A stretch of DNA of 64,000 nt from Paenibacillus segetis (GTDB taxonomy: Bacteria > Bacillota > Bacilli > Paenibacillales > Paenibacillaceae). The notes under the pieces were generated by a model, which saw nothing but the letters and a program-made list of their open reading frames with translations, did not search any database and was not told where the DNA came from. Positions 37,480 through 48,149 of this stretch are shown here, one piece after another. The stretch's first letter is position 1; the number at the start of each line of letters is the position of its first letter. Location of the stretch: NCBI RefSeq assembly GCF_014639155.1, contig NZ_BMFT01000003.1, positions 285,609-349,608 of the forward strand, in the 5' to 3' direction. A program made the position numbers and the translations under genes.

Positions 37480-38607
37480 TCAATTATTTATACCGTAGAG
37501 TTCCTGTAATACCTGCATTGCCATCCTCTTTCCTCCTACAGGACCTGGATGAAGATGGTCACCACTATCATAAACAAAGTTCATCTGTTCAGTATTTCTA
37601 GGGTCACGAAGGATATAATCAAAATCGATAATTTTATCAAACATATCAGTTGATCTGACCCAATCATTAAACTTTTGCCTTTCTCTTTCCTGTTCCGGTC
37701 GATATCCCAAAGATCCACCTCTAGGAAGTAGTGTTGTTCCTACTGATTTGATATTTTTATTCTTTGCTCTCTTCAAAATATTAACATAACCTTCAATTAA
37801 TTGTTCAGCTGACGTCCAATCCTTTTGACCTGGTTTACCACCCATACCAAAATCATTAATACCAATTGCCAGGATTACGGTCTTAACTCCTGCTTCTCCC
37901 AGTACATCCCGTTCAAAGCGCTCAATTCCAGCTTTACCAAGTAACTTTAATAATCCACCAGGCGACCCCTTCAGTAATCGATTTCCACCAATACCTTTAT
38001 TTACAACCGATACTTCTCCCGGTTTATTCCTATATAGTTCATCGCAAAAAGGTTTTGTCCAAAAACTCTGCTGTGTAATTGAATCCCCAAAACAGATAAT
38101 AGTTTCGGCCTGTTCTACAGTAAATACTTCTATCGATGATAGTGCCGGAATTGACTGTTGCATGTCATGATAACATGCCGATTTACTCCTGTGCACCGTT
38201 TTAAACTGAGAGTGTTCCACATAATTCCCCTTTTTGCTACACTGCACACATTCTTCAATGCTATTACCAGATATGACAGACCCTTGAAATGCCATGCTTA
38301 CGGTCAAAAACTCACCAGATCTCACTGGCATTATAACCGGATCACTGTATTTTTCTTCTCCTGGGAGTAGTACCACCTCCTTTTTTCCTCTAAATAATAT
38401 ACATTGCTGCTGATTCTGTACATTGTCTACCATAGACTGAACAATATGTAATGGCTTTTTTCCTTCAATATTAGAAACACGAAGCCGTAGTTTCTCACCA
38501 TTCAGATTATTTGCTATGGCTAAACGCATTGTACTGTCTTTATAATTCGGACTATAATATTTTATTTCCGTATGTGCCTGTCCCCATGTGCTAACCCATT
38601 GTTCCAT
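37480..38607 (-). CDS. SGNH/GDSL hydrolase, probable carbohydrate esterase
   Basis: 375 residues: a beta-sandwich N-terminal domain (about 1-160), then an SGNH domain with the nucleophile Ser176 in FGDSIT (block I), Gly in KGIGGNR (block II), Asn in IGINDFG (block III) and Asp350/His353 in GDHLHP (block V), all present. Such enzymes remove O-acetyl groups from oligosaccharides. No signal peptide. It starts two bases after the stop of the GH43 gene, so the two are translated from one mRNA. It is the last gene of the GH2-GH78-GH43-SGNH operon. Confidence 0.9.
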   Translation of the reverse strand: MEQWVSTWGQAHTEIKYYSPNYKDSTMRLAIANNLNGEKLRLRVSNIEGKKPLHIVQSMVDNVQNQQQCILFRGKKEVVLLPGEEKYSDPVIMPVRSGEFLTVSMAFQGSVISGNSIEECVQCSKKGNYVEHSQFKTVHRSKSACYHDMQQSIPALSSIEVFTVEQAETIICFGDSITQQSFWTKPFCDELYRNKPGEVSVVNKGIGGNRLLKGSPGGLLKLLGKAGIERFERDVLGEAGVKTVILAIGINDFGMGGKPGQKDWTSAEQLIEGYVNILKRAKNKNIKSVGTTLLPRGGSLGYRPEQERERQKFNDWVRSTDMFDKIIDFDYILRDPRNTEQMNFVYDSGDHLHPGPVGGKRMAMQVLQELYGINN

Positions 38608-38609
38608 AC

Positions 38610-40067
38610 TTAATCCACCATCTCATTTTCATGTAATGTAAATTCTAATAAATCCAACACCCCGGTGCCTTCATAACAGAAGAAAATACCATGAATTCCT
38701 TTAAAAAATTGAATTTCCCCATAAAAATCTTTCCATTCTACACACGGTTCCAAAGGTATATATCCCACGCTCTCTCCGTGTGGTGAAGTACGAACTATCA
38801 ATTTTCCACTGGCAGTTCCACGTATCTTGACGGACACATATGCTATCTCATCAACTTGAAAATATTTATATCCTGCCACCATTCCATTTTTTCCATTAGT
38901 AATATACTGTCGTGGAGGTACATCCGATTCTCCAGGCTCATAATCCTGTCCTTCTTGGGTCACATAGGGATATTCCATTCCCATAGCCATCGGATGAGAA
39001 AAAGTAGCTCCTTTATCTCCGTACAGGTTACATACAATTCCTGCTGGATAGGTTCCAATTCCAAGAAGTGGTTCCTGATTTAAGCCACATGAGGTAACCT
39101 CCACCTGCGGAATACTACCATCCTCAAGAATGCGAATTTTTTCTGCACAGCCTTGTCTAGAAAATACGGTTCTATTTGTCTGACGGTGGTAAAATATATA
39201 CCACTCCCCATTGATACATTCGATACCACCGTGATTATTTCCAAAGCAGTATATAGGTTTATTTCTATTTGTACCTTCAAAAATATCGCAATGACTGATG
39301 ATGACTCCACCATACTGAAAGCCTCCATCAGGCCGATCACTCACCGCATAACATAGTTCATGCAGATTAACTGAGGAATATACAAGATAATAGAGCCCAT
39401 GTATTTTCCGGATGGAACTTGCCTCAAATAATTCATGCCCTTCAAACCCACTCCCTTCATCGCCCAGTACTGGAAGTAATTTTTGAGGTTCCCTTTTAAC
39501 GGTTACCATATCGTCTTCCAATGTCATAATGACCGAAGCTTTAGGTTCCTTACCTATATCCTCTGGTACTCTTGGTCCATTACCGGAATACAGATATATT
39601 GTCCCATCGTCATCTACAAACACACCTGGATCAAACTGTATCGTATCACCCTCTCTTTCCCCAATGTACCTTCCTTCTTTATCTTTCACTACTCCCAGAA
39701 ATTCATATTTTCCCGCTGGTGTATCACATACAGCGACGCCTATGGACAATATGCTGTCATCCGGACAATAGTAAAGATAGTAACGCCCATCTTTTCCCTG
39801 AACCACATCGGGAGCCCACAATTCATGCGTTCCATCTGACATGCGTGGGTCCTGTGTTTTTTTATAGATGACACCCTCATATTTCCATTCAGTCAAATCC
39901 ATAATTGGTGCCGAATAACATATATAATCATTTAGACAAAACTTTTCTCCATCGAATCTGTCATGGCTTCCAAATATATAAATCCTATCTCCGAATACAT
40001 GTGGTTCACCATCCGGGATATACTCGTAAGCCGGTAGGTACGGATTGAATACTTGTAATTTTTTCAT
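38610..40067 (-). CDS. GH43-family glycosidase
   Basis: 485 residues, cytoplasmic. The GH43 triad is visible: Asp19 in IPDGEPHVF, Asp146 in FDPGVF and Glu215 in ELFEASS. A C-terminal CBM6-like sandwich occupies about 380-485. Probable activity is removal of arabinose, xylose or galactose from oligosaccharides, subfamily undecided. A GAGGAG site precedes the ATG. AT-rich codon choice matches its operon neighbours and differs from region 1, which suggests acquisition from a clostridial donor (inference). Confidence 0.9.
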   Translation of the reverse strand: MKKLQVFNPYLPAYEYIPDGEPHVFGDRIYIFGSHDRFDGEKFCLNDYICYSAPIMDLTEWKYEGVIYKKTQDPRMSDGTHELWAPDVVQGKDGRYYLYYCPDDSILSIGVAVCDTPAGKYEFLGVVKDKEGRYIGEREGDTIQFDPGVFVDDDGTIYLYSGNGPRVPEDIGKEPKASVIMTLEDDMVTVKREPQKLLPVLGDEGSGFEGHELFEASSIRKIHGLYYLVYSSVNLHELCYAVSDRPDGGFQYGGVIISHCDIFEGTNRNKPIYCFGNNHGGIECINGEWYIFYHRQTNRTVFSRQGCAEKIRILEDGSIPQVEVTSCGLNQEPLLGIGTYPAGIVCNLYGDKGATFSHPMAMGMEYPYVTQEGQDYEPGESDVPPRQYITNGKNGMVAGYKYFQVDEIAYVSVKIRGTASGKLIVRTSPHGESVGYIPLEPCVEWKDFYGEIQFFKGIHGIFFCYEGTGVLDLLEFTLHENEMVD

Positions 40068-40199
40068 ATAAAATATCTCCTCTCATTATTCTCTGTCTTA
40101 ACACTTCATTTAGAGTTTCATTCAACTTTATGTCGATTTCATTATGAGTCACTCTGCTCATTGTTTTATGATTAAATTCACACTTTGTAAATCTTCCAT

Positions 40200-42788
40200 T
40201 TAAAACATATATACATGTCTGCCAGCGCCAACCACCTGATTTACACCATTTGGTAGTTGTATATCTGCTGAGGTATTAGCTGGTATAAATATTTCCAAAG
40301 AATACCCTGCATCTGTTTTCATCCACTTACTTGTTACTTTTCCATATAGACTCTTATATTCTGCCTCTGCATAAAAAAATGTACCTCCTGGTAATGGAGA
40401 AATTATAAAATGGTTTTCACCACTCACACGGATTCCTGCAACAGTATGAAACAACCATTCACACATTGCACCAGGAGAATAGTGATTCTGACTAAATTTC
40501 CCTTCCCAGTCCTCCCATACCGTTGTAGCACCAGCCTTCACTTCTGCAAGCCAGCTTGGCGACTTTTCATTCTCAAGCATCCGATACGCCACCTCATGTG
40601 CACCAGCCTGAGACAGTACTGGTAGTATAAACGGGGTCGATAAGAATCCTGTACCAATTCGGTAATCCCTGCTCTTGACTACCTGGATCAGGCGTTGTTC
40701 CAAATTCTTTTTCTTTTCACCACTTGCTATGCCAAATGCCAAAGGGCGCACTAATTTTGCCTGCCGATCTGTATCTATACTTCCTTGCTTTAGATACAAA
40801 AAATTATATGCTTTTTTAGCGCCATCTCCATATTCTCGAAATAATACTGCATCTTCTTTCTTTCCTAATACATCGGACACTTCTGCCATACATGTCATTG
40901 TATAATGCAAATAGGCTGTACATATCTCTGTATGAAGAACTCGCGGTCCAATCCTTTTATCCATAAATTCCTCTGGTTCCAGCCATTCGCCAAGATGCAT
41001 TCCCTTTTCGTAGACATATTTATGGTAAGGATTCAATTTATCCTGTTTTTTATCACGATATCCTGAATTCTTTATCATATACATTGCATATTTGCGCATG
41101 ACTTCATAAAATTCATCCAGCATTCTTTGATCACCATAGCATTTCCAGAACCGGTATGGAATCAATACAACTGCATCAGCCCATCCAACAGACCCCCCTG
41201 TACTATCATATAAAGCTCGTGCTCCCGCATATGGAATTACTGCGCTTGATTTTCCATTTTTTAATTGTCCATCTTTTACATCATAAAGCCATTTACGAAA
41301 AAATGCAGGAACGTCCATAAAATAGGTCGCTGTTTGGAAGAAAACCTGAGCATCGCCAGTCCACCCCAATCGTTCACGTGTTGGACAGTCCATGGGTAGA
41401 TCAAGAAAATTCCCCTTCATACTCCATAAAGTATTTTTAACAAATTGATTAACTGCTTCGTTGGAACAATTAAAGCTACCTGTCTGTTCCATTGCAGAAT
41501 ATACCGCAATAGCCCGAAATGAAGAAGCTTCAAATTCAATATCTGACTCAACTATCACATAACGGAAACCAAAGACAGAAAAAGTCATCTTGTAATGATC
41601 TTCCTTGCCACTGCAGAAAAATTTAATTTCCTGCTTGGGAGTTGCCTGCATCTCATCTTTCAGTTTTTTTCCGCTAATAAATAATATTTCTTTTATCTTG
41701 CCAATTTCCTTTACTGGTTTTTTCACCTGCATATTTTCCTGTGTAAATTCCCCCTGCTCATCCAGGATTTCACCACATCGCAACGTGATTTCCTGCCCCT
41801 TTTTTCCCTTTATATTAAATGCAAGGAATCCTGCAATGTTCTGTCCAAAATCAAGAACCTGCTTACCTGAAGGAGTTGTGATAAGCTCAGCTTCAAAGAT
41901 CTCATGTTCCTTCAAATCGACATTATTAGATGCAGTAGGTACTACTTCTTCAGTTGTGCGTTTAGCCATTCCTTGATAGGTAGGAACGTAAGCAGCGTCA
42001 TAAATTTCTCCATCCTTAAGGTCTGCAAACCGGATTGGTCCATCGTTACTCCAACAAAATGATTCATCGCTGATAATCATCTCTGTGGTGCCATCCACAT
42101 ACCCGATTTCCAATTGAGATAATAATTTTGTCTGACGGCCATATACATTTGTAAATCCAAAGCATCCTGTGGATCCGCGGTACCAGCCGTCAGCTAATTG
42201 TAATTCAAGTATATTAACCCCATTATTTATCATACTGGTGAGATCATAGGTCTGGCATTGTAAGCGATACCTATAGTCCGTACATCCTGGTGCAAGGCAA
42301 AAATCACCAATCTTTTCAAAGTTGATTTTAGCCTCATATAATCCACAAGCTGTAATATAAAGTCGTGCCTTGGAAACCGCTTTATCAATTTTGAACTCTC
42401 TTTTAAAACAATCTACTGGATATCGCATATTTTTCTTTGGTTTATAATTTCCGCTGACCCACTTTGCCTTCCAATCGTCCTTTTTTATAAGTCCGATTTC
42501 AAACCAAGAGTTCGTCCATTCACCCTCGAGACCCTGCTCATCCCACAGCTTCACAGACCATTCCACTCTGTCCCTACTCTTAAGCTGTACACCTTCATAC
42601 TGGATATGGGTCATATGTTCAGACCTAATTACCCCACTGTCCCATGTAAGTACTCCATCCCGCTTAGATATGATCCGATAAGCACTCTGACTTTCTCCTT
42701 CATCACAGTTCCAATAGAAGCGTGGCTTGGTCGTACTAATTCCAATAGGTTTTACAAGATATTCTGTTTTTAAATTAATTGCTTTCAT
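40200..42788 (-). CDS. GH78 alpha-L-rhamnosidase, second family member
   Basis: 862 residues with the same domain order as the 28140-31037 enzyme but only moderately similar. The active-site segment MDCPTRERLGWTGD lies at about 464-477; it is one residue shorter than in the first enzyme (CPQRDERLGWTGD), and its Asp/Glu/Asp spacing is the one I recall for structurally studied GH78 enzymes. No signal peptide. It is in an operon with GH2 upstream and GH43/SGNH downstream, and would take rhamnose off oligosaccharides imported by the cell. AAAGGAA precedes the ATG. Confidence 0.92.
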   Translation of the reverse strand: MKAINLKTEYLVKPIGISTTKPRFYWNCDEGESQSAYRIISKRDGVLTWDSGVIRSEHMTHIQYEGVQLKSRDRVEWSVKLWDEQGLEGEWTNSWFEIGLIKKDDWKAKWVSGNYKPKKNMRYPVDCFKREFKIDKAVSKARLYITACGLYEAKINFEKIGDFCLAPGCTDYRYRLQCQTYDLTSMINNGVNILELQLADGWYRGSTGCFGFTNVYGRQTKLLSQLEIGYVDGTTEMIISDESFCWSNDGPIRFADLKDGEIYDAAYVPTYQGMAKRTTEEVVPTASNNVDLKEHEIFEAELITTPSGKQVLDFGQNIAGFLAFNIKGKKGQEITLRCGEILDEQGEFTQENMQVKKPVKEIGKIKEILFISGKKLKDEMQATPKQEIKFFCSGKEDHYKMTFSVFGFRYVIVESDIEFEASSFRAIAVYSAMEQTGSFNCSNEAVNQFVKNTLWSMKGNFLDLPMDCPTRERLGWTGDAQVFFQTATYFMDVPAFFRKWLYDVKDGQLKNGKSSAVIPYAGARALYDSTGGSVGWADAVVLIPYRFWKCYGDQRMLDEFYEVMRKYAMYMIKNSGYRDKKQDKLNPYHKYVYEKGMHLGEWLEPEEFMDKRIGPRVLHTEICTAYLHYTMTCMAEVSDVLGKKEDAVLFREYGDGAKKAYNFLYLKQGSIDTDRQAKLVRPLAFGIASGEKKKNLEQRLIQVVKSRDYRIGTGFLSTPFILPVLSQAGAHEVAYRMLENEKSPSWLAEVKAGATTVWEDWEGKFSQNHYSPGAMCEWLFHTVAGIRVSGENHFIISPLPGGTFFYAEAEYKSLYGKVTSKWMKTDAGYSLEIFIPANTSADIQLPNGVNQVVGAGRHVYMF

Positions 42789-43160
42789 TTTTTACATTCC
42801 TTTCATCCAAATACTACTTCTATATACCTTCAATTAATGGTTAGTGCACCTTACAAAATTCTAATCAAACTCGGATAGAAACCTATCTTTTTCATCTGTA
42901 CTACCTTCCAATAAGAATCCGTTTTCAATTCCTTTATTGGACAAATATATCGTTATAAATTATTTTTAATTTAAATTTCACTTTTCTTTTATATTGAGTT
43001 CTATGCTATTCTTCTTTGGCAATACATGGTGCAACAGCCTTCACTTTTTCATATAAATCGCCATATTTCTTTAGCCTGATTTTTCCCAGTAGCTATTAAA
43101 TCCCACCATGATAGCACAAACTTTGTGTATCTATACTCGCCTAATTCTACAAATGAATCT
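42789..43160. other. Intergenic gap with a possible protein remnant
   Basis: Between the GH2 and GH78 genes. Minus-strand frames near 43010-43140 read LGEYRYTKFVLSWWD and KYGDLYEKVKAVAPCIAKEE before a stop, which looks like the end of a lost gene of unknown family. The rest is AT-rich. Confidence 0.35.
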
Positions 43161-45518
43161 TTATATTACAGTAATATGGGTGGTGGTCGGTGACATACCG
43201 TTTCCTGTGACTGTTACAGAAATGGTGCCGATGTCATTGCTCCGAACCACTGCCTGAGCCTTTCCATAATATGTAGTGAAACTCCCCTCATCATAATTTT
43301 CTAAAGTTCTAGGGTTAGCACTGCCAAATGCCAACAATTCTCCACCTTCGACAAAAACATTTAATTTTACATCGGAATTACATTCTATTACACCGTTTTC
43401 ACCTACCATCTCCACTTTAATGTAAACGATATCCCCTGCTATAATTGTACTTTCTTCAGGAGTAACTCTTATGGAGATTTTTCCAGTTGCAGGATAAAGC
43501 TCACTACGGCTCAACTCATAACCATGTTTATCAAAACTAACAGCTTCCAATTTATTTGGAGCATATTTGATTCTAAATTTTGCCATACATCCCTTTACCC
43601 GCTTTTTTCCGATACGTTTGGAATTTAGCAGCAACTCTACCTCATAGGCATTTGTATAAACTTCTACTACAGCCTTGTTCCCTTCGCAGCCTTTCCAAGC
43701 CCAACTAGGCATTGCATTGGTTCCACGCCACACAGCCTTTGCCGGTTTTACTCCTGGGTGATTTACTGGCTGTACTGCAATTACAGGCTTTTCAAGCAAG
43801 TTCCAAGCTGCCTGTGCCAAGAACATTTCACCATTTGGATTTCCTAACAGATCCAATGCCCCTACATCAGCTAATAACCATGGATACGGTTTACTAAAAC
43901 CTCTTCCATCTTGTGTATATGACCATGCTCCAATTCCACTTTCACCCAGATAATCCCATGCAGTCCACATAAAATCCCCAATAAGATAAGGGAATTTTTT
44001 TACCATATTCCAATTTTTAACTATATCCTGCGGAAATGTTTCTGCACCTACAATAATTCGGTTGGGATGTGCTTTTCCTTCTAGTGGGTAGCGGCCAGAA
44101 GCATAGTTATAGCCAGCAATATCCAGTGCATCTAAGCATGGTGTGGTAATAGTGTCAGCTTTTTTTGAATTTGCTCCCTTATTCATGCCTGTTCCTACCA
44201 CGGAAGCAAGCATATTGAACATTGTACTGTTCATATTAGTATTTTTTGTTTGATCCTCACTACTAAGACCACCATCTTCTTTATAAATACTTTTTCCCTG
44301 AGCTGAACGATAAATAATCATCAGATTTATACCTGCTGTCACCGGACGTGATTGATCCAATGAATGTATAAAGGATACCATTTCACGTGTCAAGTCTTGT
44401 CCTTTTTTAGTTGCCGGTTCACTTACCTCATTGCCAATTGAATACATTATTACACTTGGATGATTGTAATCTCTTTCTACCAAAGTTTTAATATCAGACT
44501 TATAATTTGCTTCAAAGTCGCTTGCATAATCAAATTTGTTTTTGTGGTTGTACCACATATCCCATGTTTCATCCATTACGTATATCCCATAACGATCACA
44601 CGCTTCCAACATAGCAATACTTGCTGGGTTATGTGCACTTCGGATTGCATTAAATCCCGCTTCCTTTAACATTCGTACCCTACGTTCTTCAGATTTTCTA
44701 TAACTGCTAGCACCTAAAATTCCATTATCATGGTGGATACATCCTCCACGCAGCAATGTTTCTTGTCCATTTACAAAAAGACCTTTATTGCTCCACTCAA
44801 TCAGTCTTATACCGAATGTTTCAATTATCTCATCTACAATAACATCATTATCCAACAAGGCCACGCGGCATTGATATAAATTAGGTGACTTATCACTCCA
44901 TAGTTTTGCTTTTGGAATAGACAGCTCTAATATATTCCCATTGCCTTTAGCAACTACGTCTCCATCATCAAGAACTTCTACAAATACGCGTTCTCCTCCA
45001 GTATGAACGGTAGTGATCCGAATTAATGCTGGATTATGTGATAACGTTGTAATCTGAACACCATTAAGCTCAATGTGGCTTTGCTCTGATACCAACATCC
45101 ATACCGGGCGATATATTCCCGTTCCTGTATACCATCGACTATTAGGCATTTTAGTGTTATCAACAATTACACGAATGGTATTATTTTTGCCATAATGTAG
45201 TGCCCCATCAGCATTTACATAAAACTGAGAATATCCGTATGCACAGCCTCCCACTTCTCGATCATTAATATAAACCTTACTATTCTTATAGACTCCTTCA
45301 AATTGGAATGTCACGCTCATGCTTGCCCACTCAATTGGAATTTCAAAACTCTTTTCATATTCATAAATTCCACCTGGGAAAAATGCTCCCCCACTTTCAC
45401 TCGGACAATCTGGTTTTCTTATTTCGTGTATCATTGCATCGTATGGAAGCGTAACATGTTTCACATTTCCGTTCTTATCTTTAAGTATCCAATTGTTATT
45501 AAAATCTTTTTTTTGCAT
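43161..45518 (-). CDS. GH2 beta-galactosidase, second family member
   Basis: 785 residues, cytoplasmic, with the GH2 order sugar-binding sandwich, Ig-like, TIM barrel and Ig-like tail. Acid/base Glu in MYSIGNEVSE and nucleophile Glu in VGAETFP. It aligns throughout with the 4813-7251 enzyme (LRGGCIHHDNG, DYLGESGIGAWSY), so both clusters process similar beta-galactosides. First gene of its operon, AAGGAG site before the ATG. A cre-like site (45623-45636) lies upstream and the AraC gene is divergent. Confidence 0.92.
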   Translation of the reverse strand: MQKKDFNNNWILKDKNGNVKHVTLPYDAMIHEIRKPDCPSESGGAFFPGGIYEYEKSFEIPIEWASMSVTFQFEGVYKNSKVYINDREVGGCAYGYSQFYVNADGALHYGKNNTIRVIVDNTKMPNSRWYTGTGIYRPVWMLVSEQSHIELNGVQITTLSHNPALIRITTVHTGGERVFVEVLDDGDVVAKGNGNILELSIPKAKLWSDKSPNLYQCRVALLDNDVIVDEIIETFGIRLIEWSNKGLFVNGQETLLRGGCIHHDNGILGASSYRKSEERRVRMLKEAGFNAIRSAHNPASIAMLEACDRYGIYVMDETWDMWYNHKNKFDYASDFEANYKSDIKTLVERDYNHPSVIMYSIGNEVSEPATKKGQDLTREMVSFIHSLDQSRPVTAGINLMIIYRSAQGKSIYKEDGGLSSEDQTKNTNMNSTMFNMLASVVGTGMNKGANSKKADTITTPCLDALDIAGYNYASGRYPLEGKAHPNRIIVGAETFPQDIVKNWNMVKKFPYLIGDFMWTAWDYLGESGIGAWSYTQDGRGFSKPYPWLLADVGALDLLGNPNGEMFLAQAAWNLLEKPVIAVQPVNHPGVKPAKAVWRGTNAMPSWAWKGCEGNKAVVEVYTNAYEVELLLNSKRIGKKRVKGCMAKFRIKYAPNKLEAVSFDKHGYELSRSELYPATGKISIRVTPEESTIIAGDIVYIKVEMVGENGVIECNSDVKLNVFVEGGELLAFGSANPRTLENYDEGSFTTYYGKAQAVVRSNDIGTISVTVTGNGMSPTTTHITVI

Positions 45519-45622
45519 ATCATATTCTCCTTAATTTTTTTTTATAAATCTGCAGCATAAGATGTTTAAATGTTGAACATACATACTTTTCTGCGATTTA
45601 CACAATTATTGTCTTTCATTTT

Positions 45623-45636
45623 TGCAATCGTTTTCA
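45623..45636. promoter_or_regulatory. Candidate cre site (CcpA) upstream of the GH2 operon
   Basis: TGAAAACGATTGCA on the minus strand matches the catabolite-responsive element consensus except at one position. It is about 105 bp upstream of the GH2 start and in the region shared with the divergent AraC gene. Confidence 0.5.
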
Positions 45637-45859
45637 AAATTCTCCTATGACCATGCTCTCTATTGCGCCCTACAAACATAATCGATTTCACTTTACTCCT
45701 TAGGGCATGTTATTAGACTTCTAAACGTAATATATAATGTTGTTCATTTTTTTTTTATAACGATAATATCTTTTTTATAACATTAAAAACTTAATGTTGT
45801 AGTGAATATGGAAGCTGTGTGATAGTCTTAAAATGAAGTTTATAATTAAGGAGGTATTT

Positions 45860-47077
45860 ATGGAAAAAATATTTTATTTTTTAGAACGAATTTATCGAAT
45901 GACACATATTCCAGTTCTATATCTAGACGCAACTGGAAGTTTTACCTTATTTAGCCTCGGAAATGATACTTGTTGCAATCCTCTTCTTACAGATGAATCA
46001 TTATGTAATTCAATAGTAAACCGATTGCATAATAATAAACTTCCTATATTGGAATTTGAGGAGAAGATATTGTACGGTTCACTCAAAGATTCCATGGAAA
46101 ATATCATCATCTTTGGACCTGTTTGCACACTACCAATTTCTGATGATTTGTTAAGTCAATATATGCTTCAACACAAAATTAAATCTGAAACATTCCGAAT
46201 TCTTACAAAATCGATTGACGAGTTATGTTCGGCCTTATCGACTCTTTTTTATGCAATTACCGAAATACCTGTCAAAGATCATGATATAATTACTAACGCA
46301 AGCAACAATTTAGATAATTCCGAAGGATTCAATAATATTTATGAAAATTATGTTTTCGAAAATTCTGAATACGATTTACAACGATATAACTATACCGACG
46401 AAGTGAATTTCCAAAAGATGATTAAATGCGGTAATGTTCACGCTGTTAAAGATTTCGAAAACTTTGTTTTACTCTCATTTCAGGAGGATCGCGTTGGAAA
46501 ATTAGCAAAAAAATCTTTCAAGCAAAATGAATATTTAGCATGCACAACTATAATTCTTGCTTCTCGTGCTGCAATCGAAGGTGGCTTGGATCCTCTGACC
46601 TCCTTTTTAATGAGTGATTTGTACTTGCAAATATTAGAAACATGTAAAGATATTCCTTCTATATATCAACTCATGCAAGAGGTCTCAATAAGTTATGCCG
46701 AAAGAGTGCAACAGTTAAACAATAGCAAGAGCCAGCATTCTTATGTAGAGCAATGTAAAAACTATATTGCAAAGAATTTAAACAAACAATTTACTATTGA
46801 AGATTTGGCAAAAGTAATTAAAATTCATAAAAACTATTTGAATCGACAATTTTCTAAAGAAGTTGGGATGGGGATACAACAATATACCCAGAAGAAAAGA
46901 ATTGAAGCTAGTGCAAATATGTTGAAATTTTCTGATGCAAGTATATTAACTATCTCTAATTATCTTTGCTTTTCATCGCAGAGTCATTTTGGCAAGTTGT
47001 TCAAACAATATATGGGCGAAACGCCAAAAATGTATCGTGATAAAAATAAATTGCTGGATTTTAGCAACAGAGTTTAA
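45860..47077 (+). CDS. AraC-family transcriptional regulator of the second glycan cluster
   Basis: About 405 residues. A long N-terminal sensing region (no receiver, no membrane helix) precedes a C-terminal AraC double helix-turn-helix (FTIEDLAKVIKIHKNYLN and ISNYLCFSSQSHFGKLFK). An upstream ATG at 45833 would add nine residues but lacks a ribosome binding site; ATG 45860 follows AAGGAGG. Its only neighbour on the opposite strand is the GH2-GH78-GH43-SGNH operon, so it probably activates that operon when an imported sugar binds. AT-rich like the operon. Confidence 0.9.
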   Translation: MEKIFYFLERIYRMTHIPVLYLDATGSFTLFSLGNDTCCNPLLTDESLCNSIVNRLHNNKLPILEFEEKILYGSLKDSMENIIIFGPVCTLPISDDLLSQYMLQHKIKSETFRILTKSIDELCSALSTLFYAITEIPVKDHDIITNASNNLDNSEGFNNIYENYVFENSEYDLQRYNYTDEVNFQKMIKCGNVHAVKDFENFVLLSFQEDRVGKLAKKSFKQNEYLACTTIILASRAAIEGGLDPLTSFLMSDLYLQILETCKDIPSIYQLMQEVSISYAERVQQLNNSKSQHSYVEQCKNYIAKNLNKQFTIEDLAKVIKIHKNYLNRQFSKEVGMGIQQYTQKKRIEASANMLKFSDASILTISNYLCFSSQSHFGKLFKQYMGETPKMYRDKNKLLDFSNRV

Positions 47078-47209
47078 TTTCTTATTTACGATTGGATCTA
47101 TTCCCCTTTCAGACAACCTTGGTCTTGTTTAGTTCACTTAAATTAATAGCGTTACGAATGCTCGAGAAGTACAACACCTTACCGCCAAATGGCAAATAGG
47201 TAATGTTCG

Positions 47210-47940
47210 TGATAAGCTTTTACAGAGGCGCTTCGGTGTGAAATTGGCGCTGGAGCAAATTTTCAGCTGGTTGTACAGGGTGCCCAGTGACCTTTCGTTT
47301 TTTCACCTTCACGCGGCACTGAAGCCCCTCACGTTGCATAATCCGTTGAACTCGTTTGTGATTTATGCGTTGTTCTCTTCTAAGCAGTGCTGTAATTTTT
47401 CGATACCCGTACCGGAATCTATGGCGGATACAAATTCCCCGAATGTTCTCTATCGTCTTGTCCACATCCTTTGTCTCCAGAGCCGCTTTCCAGCGGTAGT
47501 AGGTCGCCCTTGCCATTCAGCCATGAACAAGCCTCAGACACCGTCACTTCGCCTCGAATGGACTCGATCCAGACAACAGTACTGCTGATTCCACTTCCTC
47601 TCCAACTCCTTGTACTTTTTTAGAAGGTCTACTTACTGCTTCAAGAACCGGTTTTCTGCCTTTACTTTTTCGAGCTCTGAAGAGTGTTCTGGACCTTTCC
47701 CATAGCTGTATTGTTTCCCTACAGGCTACTCCAGACGATGCAACTCGTCTTTTCGGTACCATCTCATCCATGTCTTTACATGTCTTTAACTGTGTGTTAT
47801 TTTGTATTCCCAGCTCCTCCAAAACCTCTCGTACCGGAACTCCTGCCATATCCTCATTTCGATGGCTTTCATCTTTAGTTCTACCGTGTAAATCACTCTC
47901 GTTGCCAATGCAATAACACCTCCAAGGTTGTTTCACTTTA
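47210..47940 (-). pseudogene. Decayed IS3-family element (orfA and orfB)
   Basis: On the minus strand, orfA-like pieces (MAGVPVREVLEELGIQNNTQLKTC and the leucine-rich RARKSKGRKPVLEAVSR equivalent) are followed by the start of orfB (MARATYYRWKAALE, RFRYGYRKITALLRRE). The rest of orfB with the DDE motif is missing. A short duplication near 47765-47785 (two copies of ACATGTCTT) causes one of the frame breaks. Confidence 0.8.
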
Positions 47941-47972
47941 TGGGGTCAACCATAATGTATGCGGAGTTTCTT

Positions 47973-48149
47973 ATGGAAACAAAGAACATTACAGCAGTAG
48001 AGAAATTAGCGATCCTTCTAGAAATTAAAGAGGGAATTATCGGATTAAATGCGAAGGCCCGAAAGTTTGGTATATCCAAGGCTTCAATACAGGTGTGGCG
48101 GCAGCGTTACAAAGTGTACAGTTTTGAAGGGTTGAAACCTAAAATGTGA
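47973..48149 (+). pseudogene. IS3-type orfA N-terminal fragment
   Basis: ATG 47973 opens METKNITAVEKLAILLEIKEG and a helix-turn-helix (LNAKARKFGISKASIQVWRQRY), typical of the first protein of an IS3-type element. It ends at a stop after about 59 residues; the remainder of the element is absent. It lies back to back with the other IS3 remnant. Confidence 0.65.
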
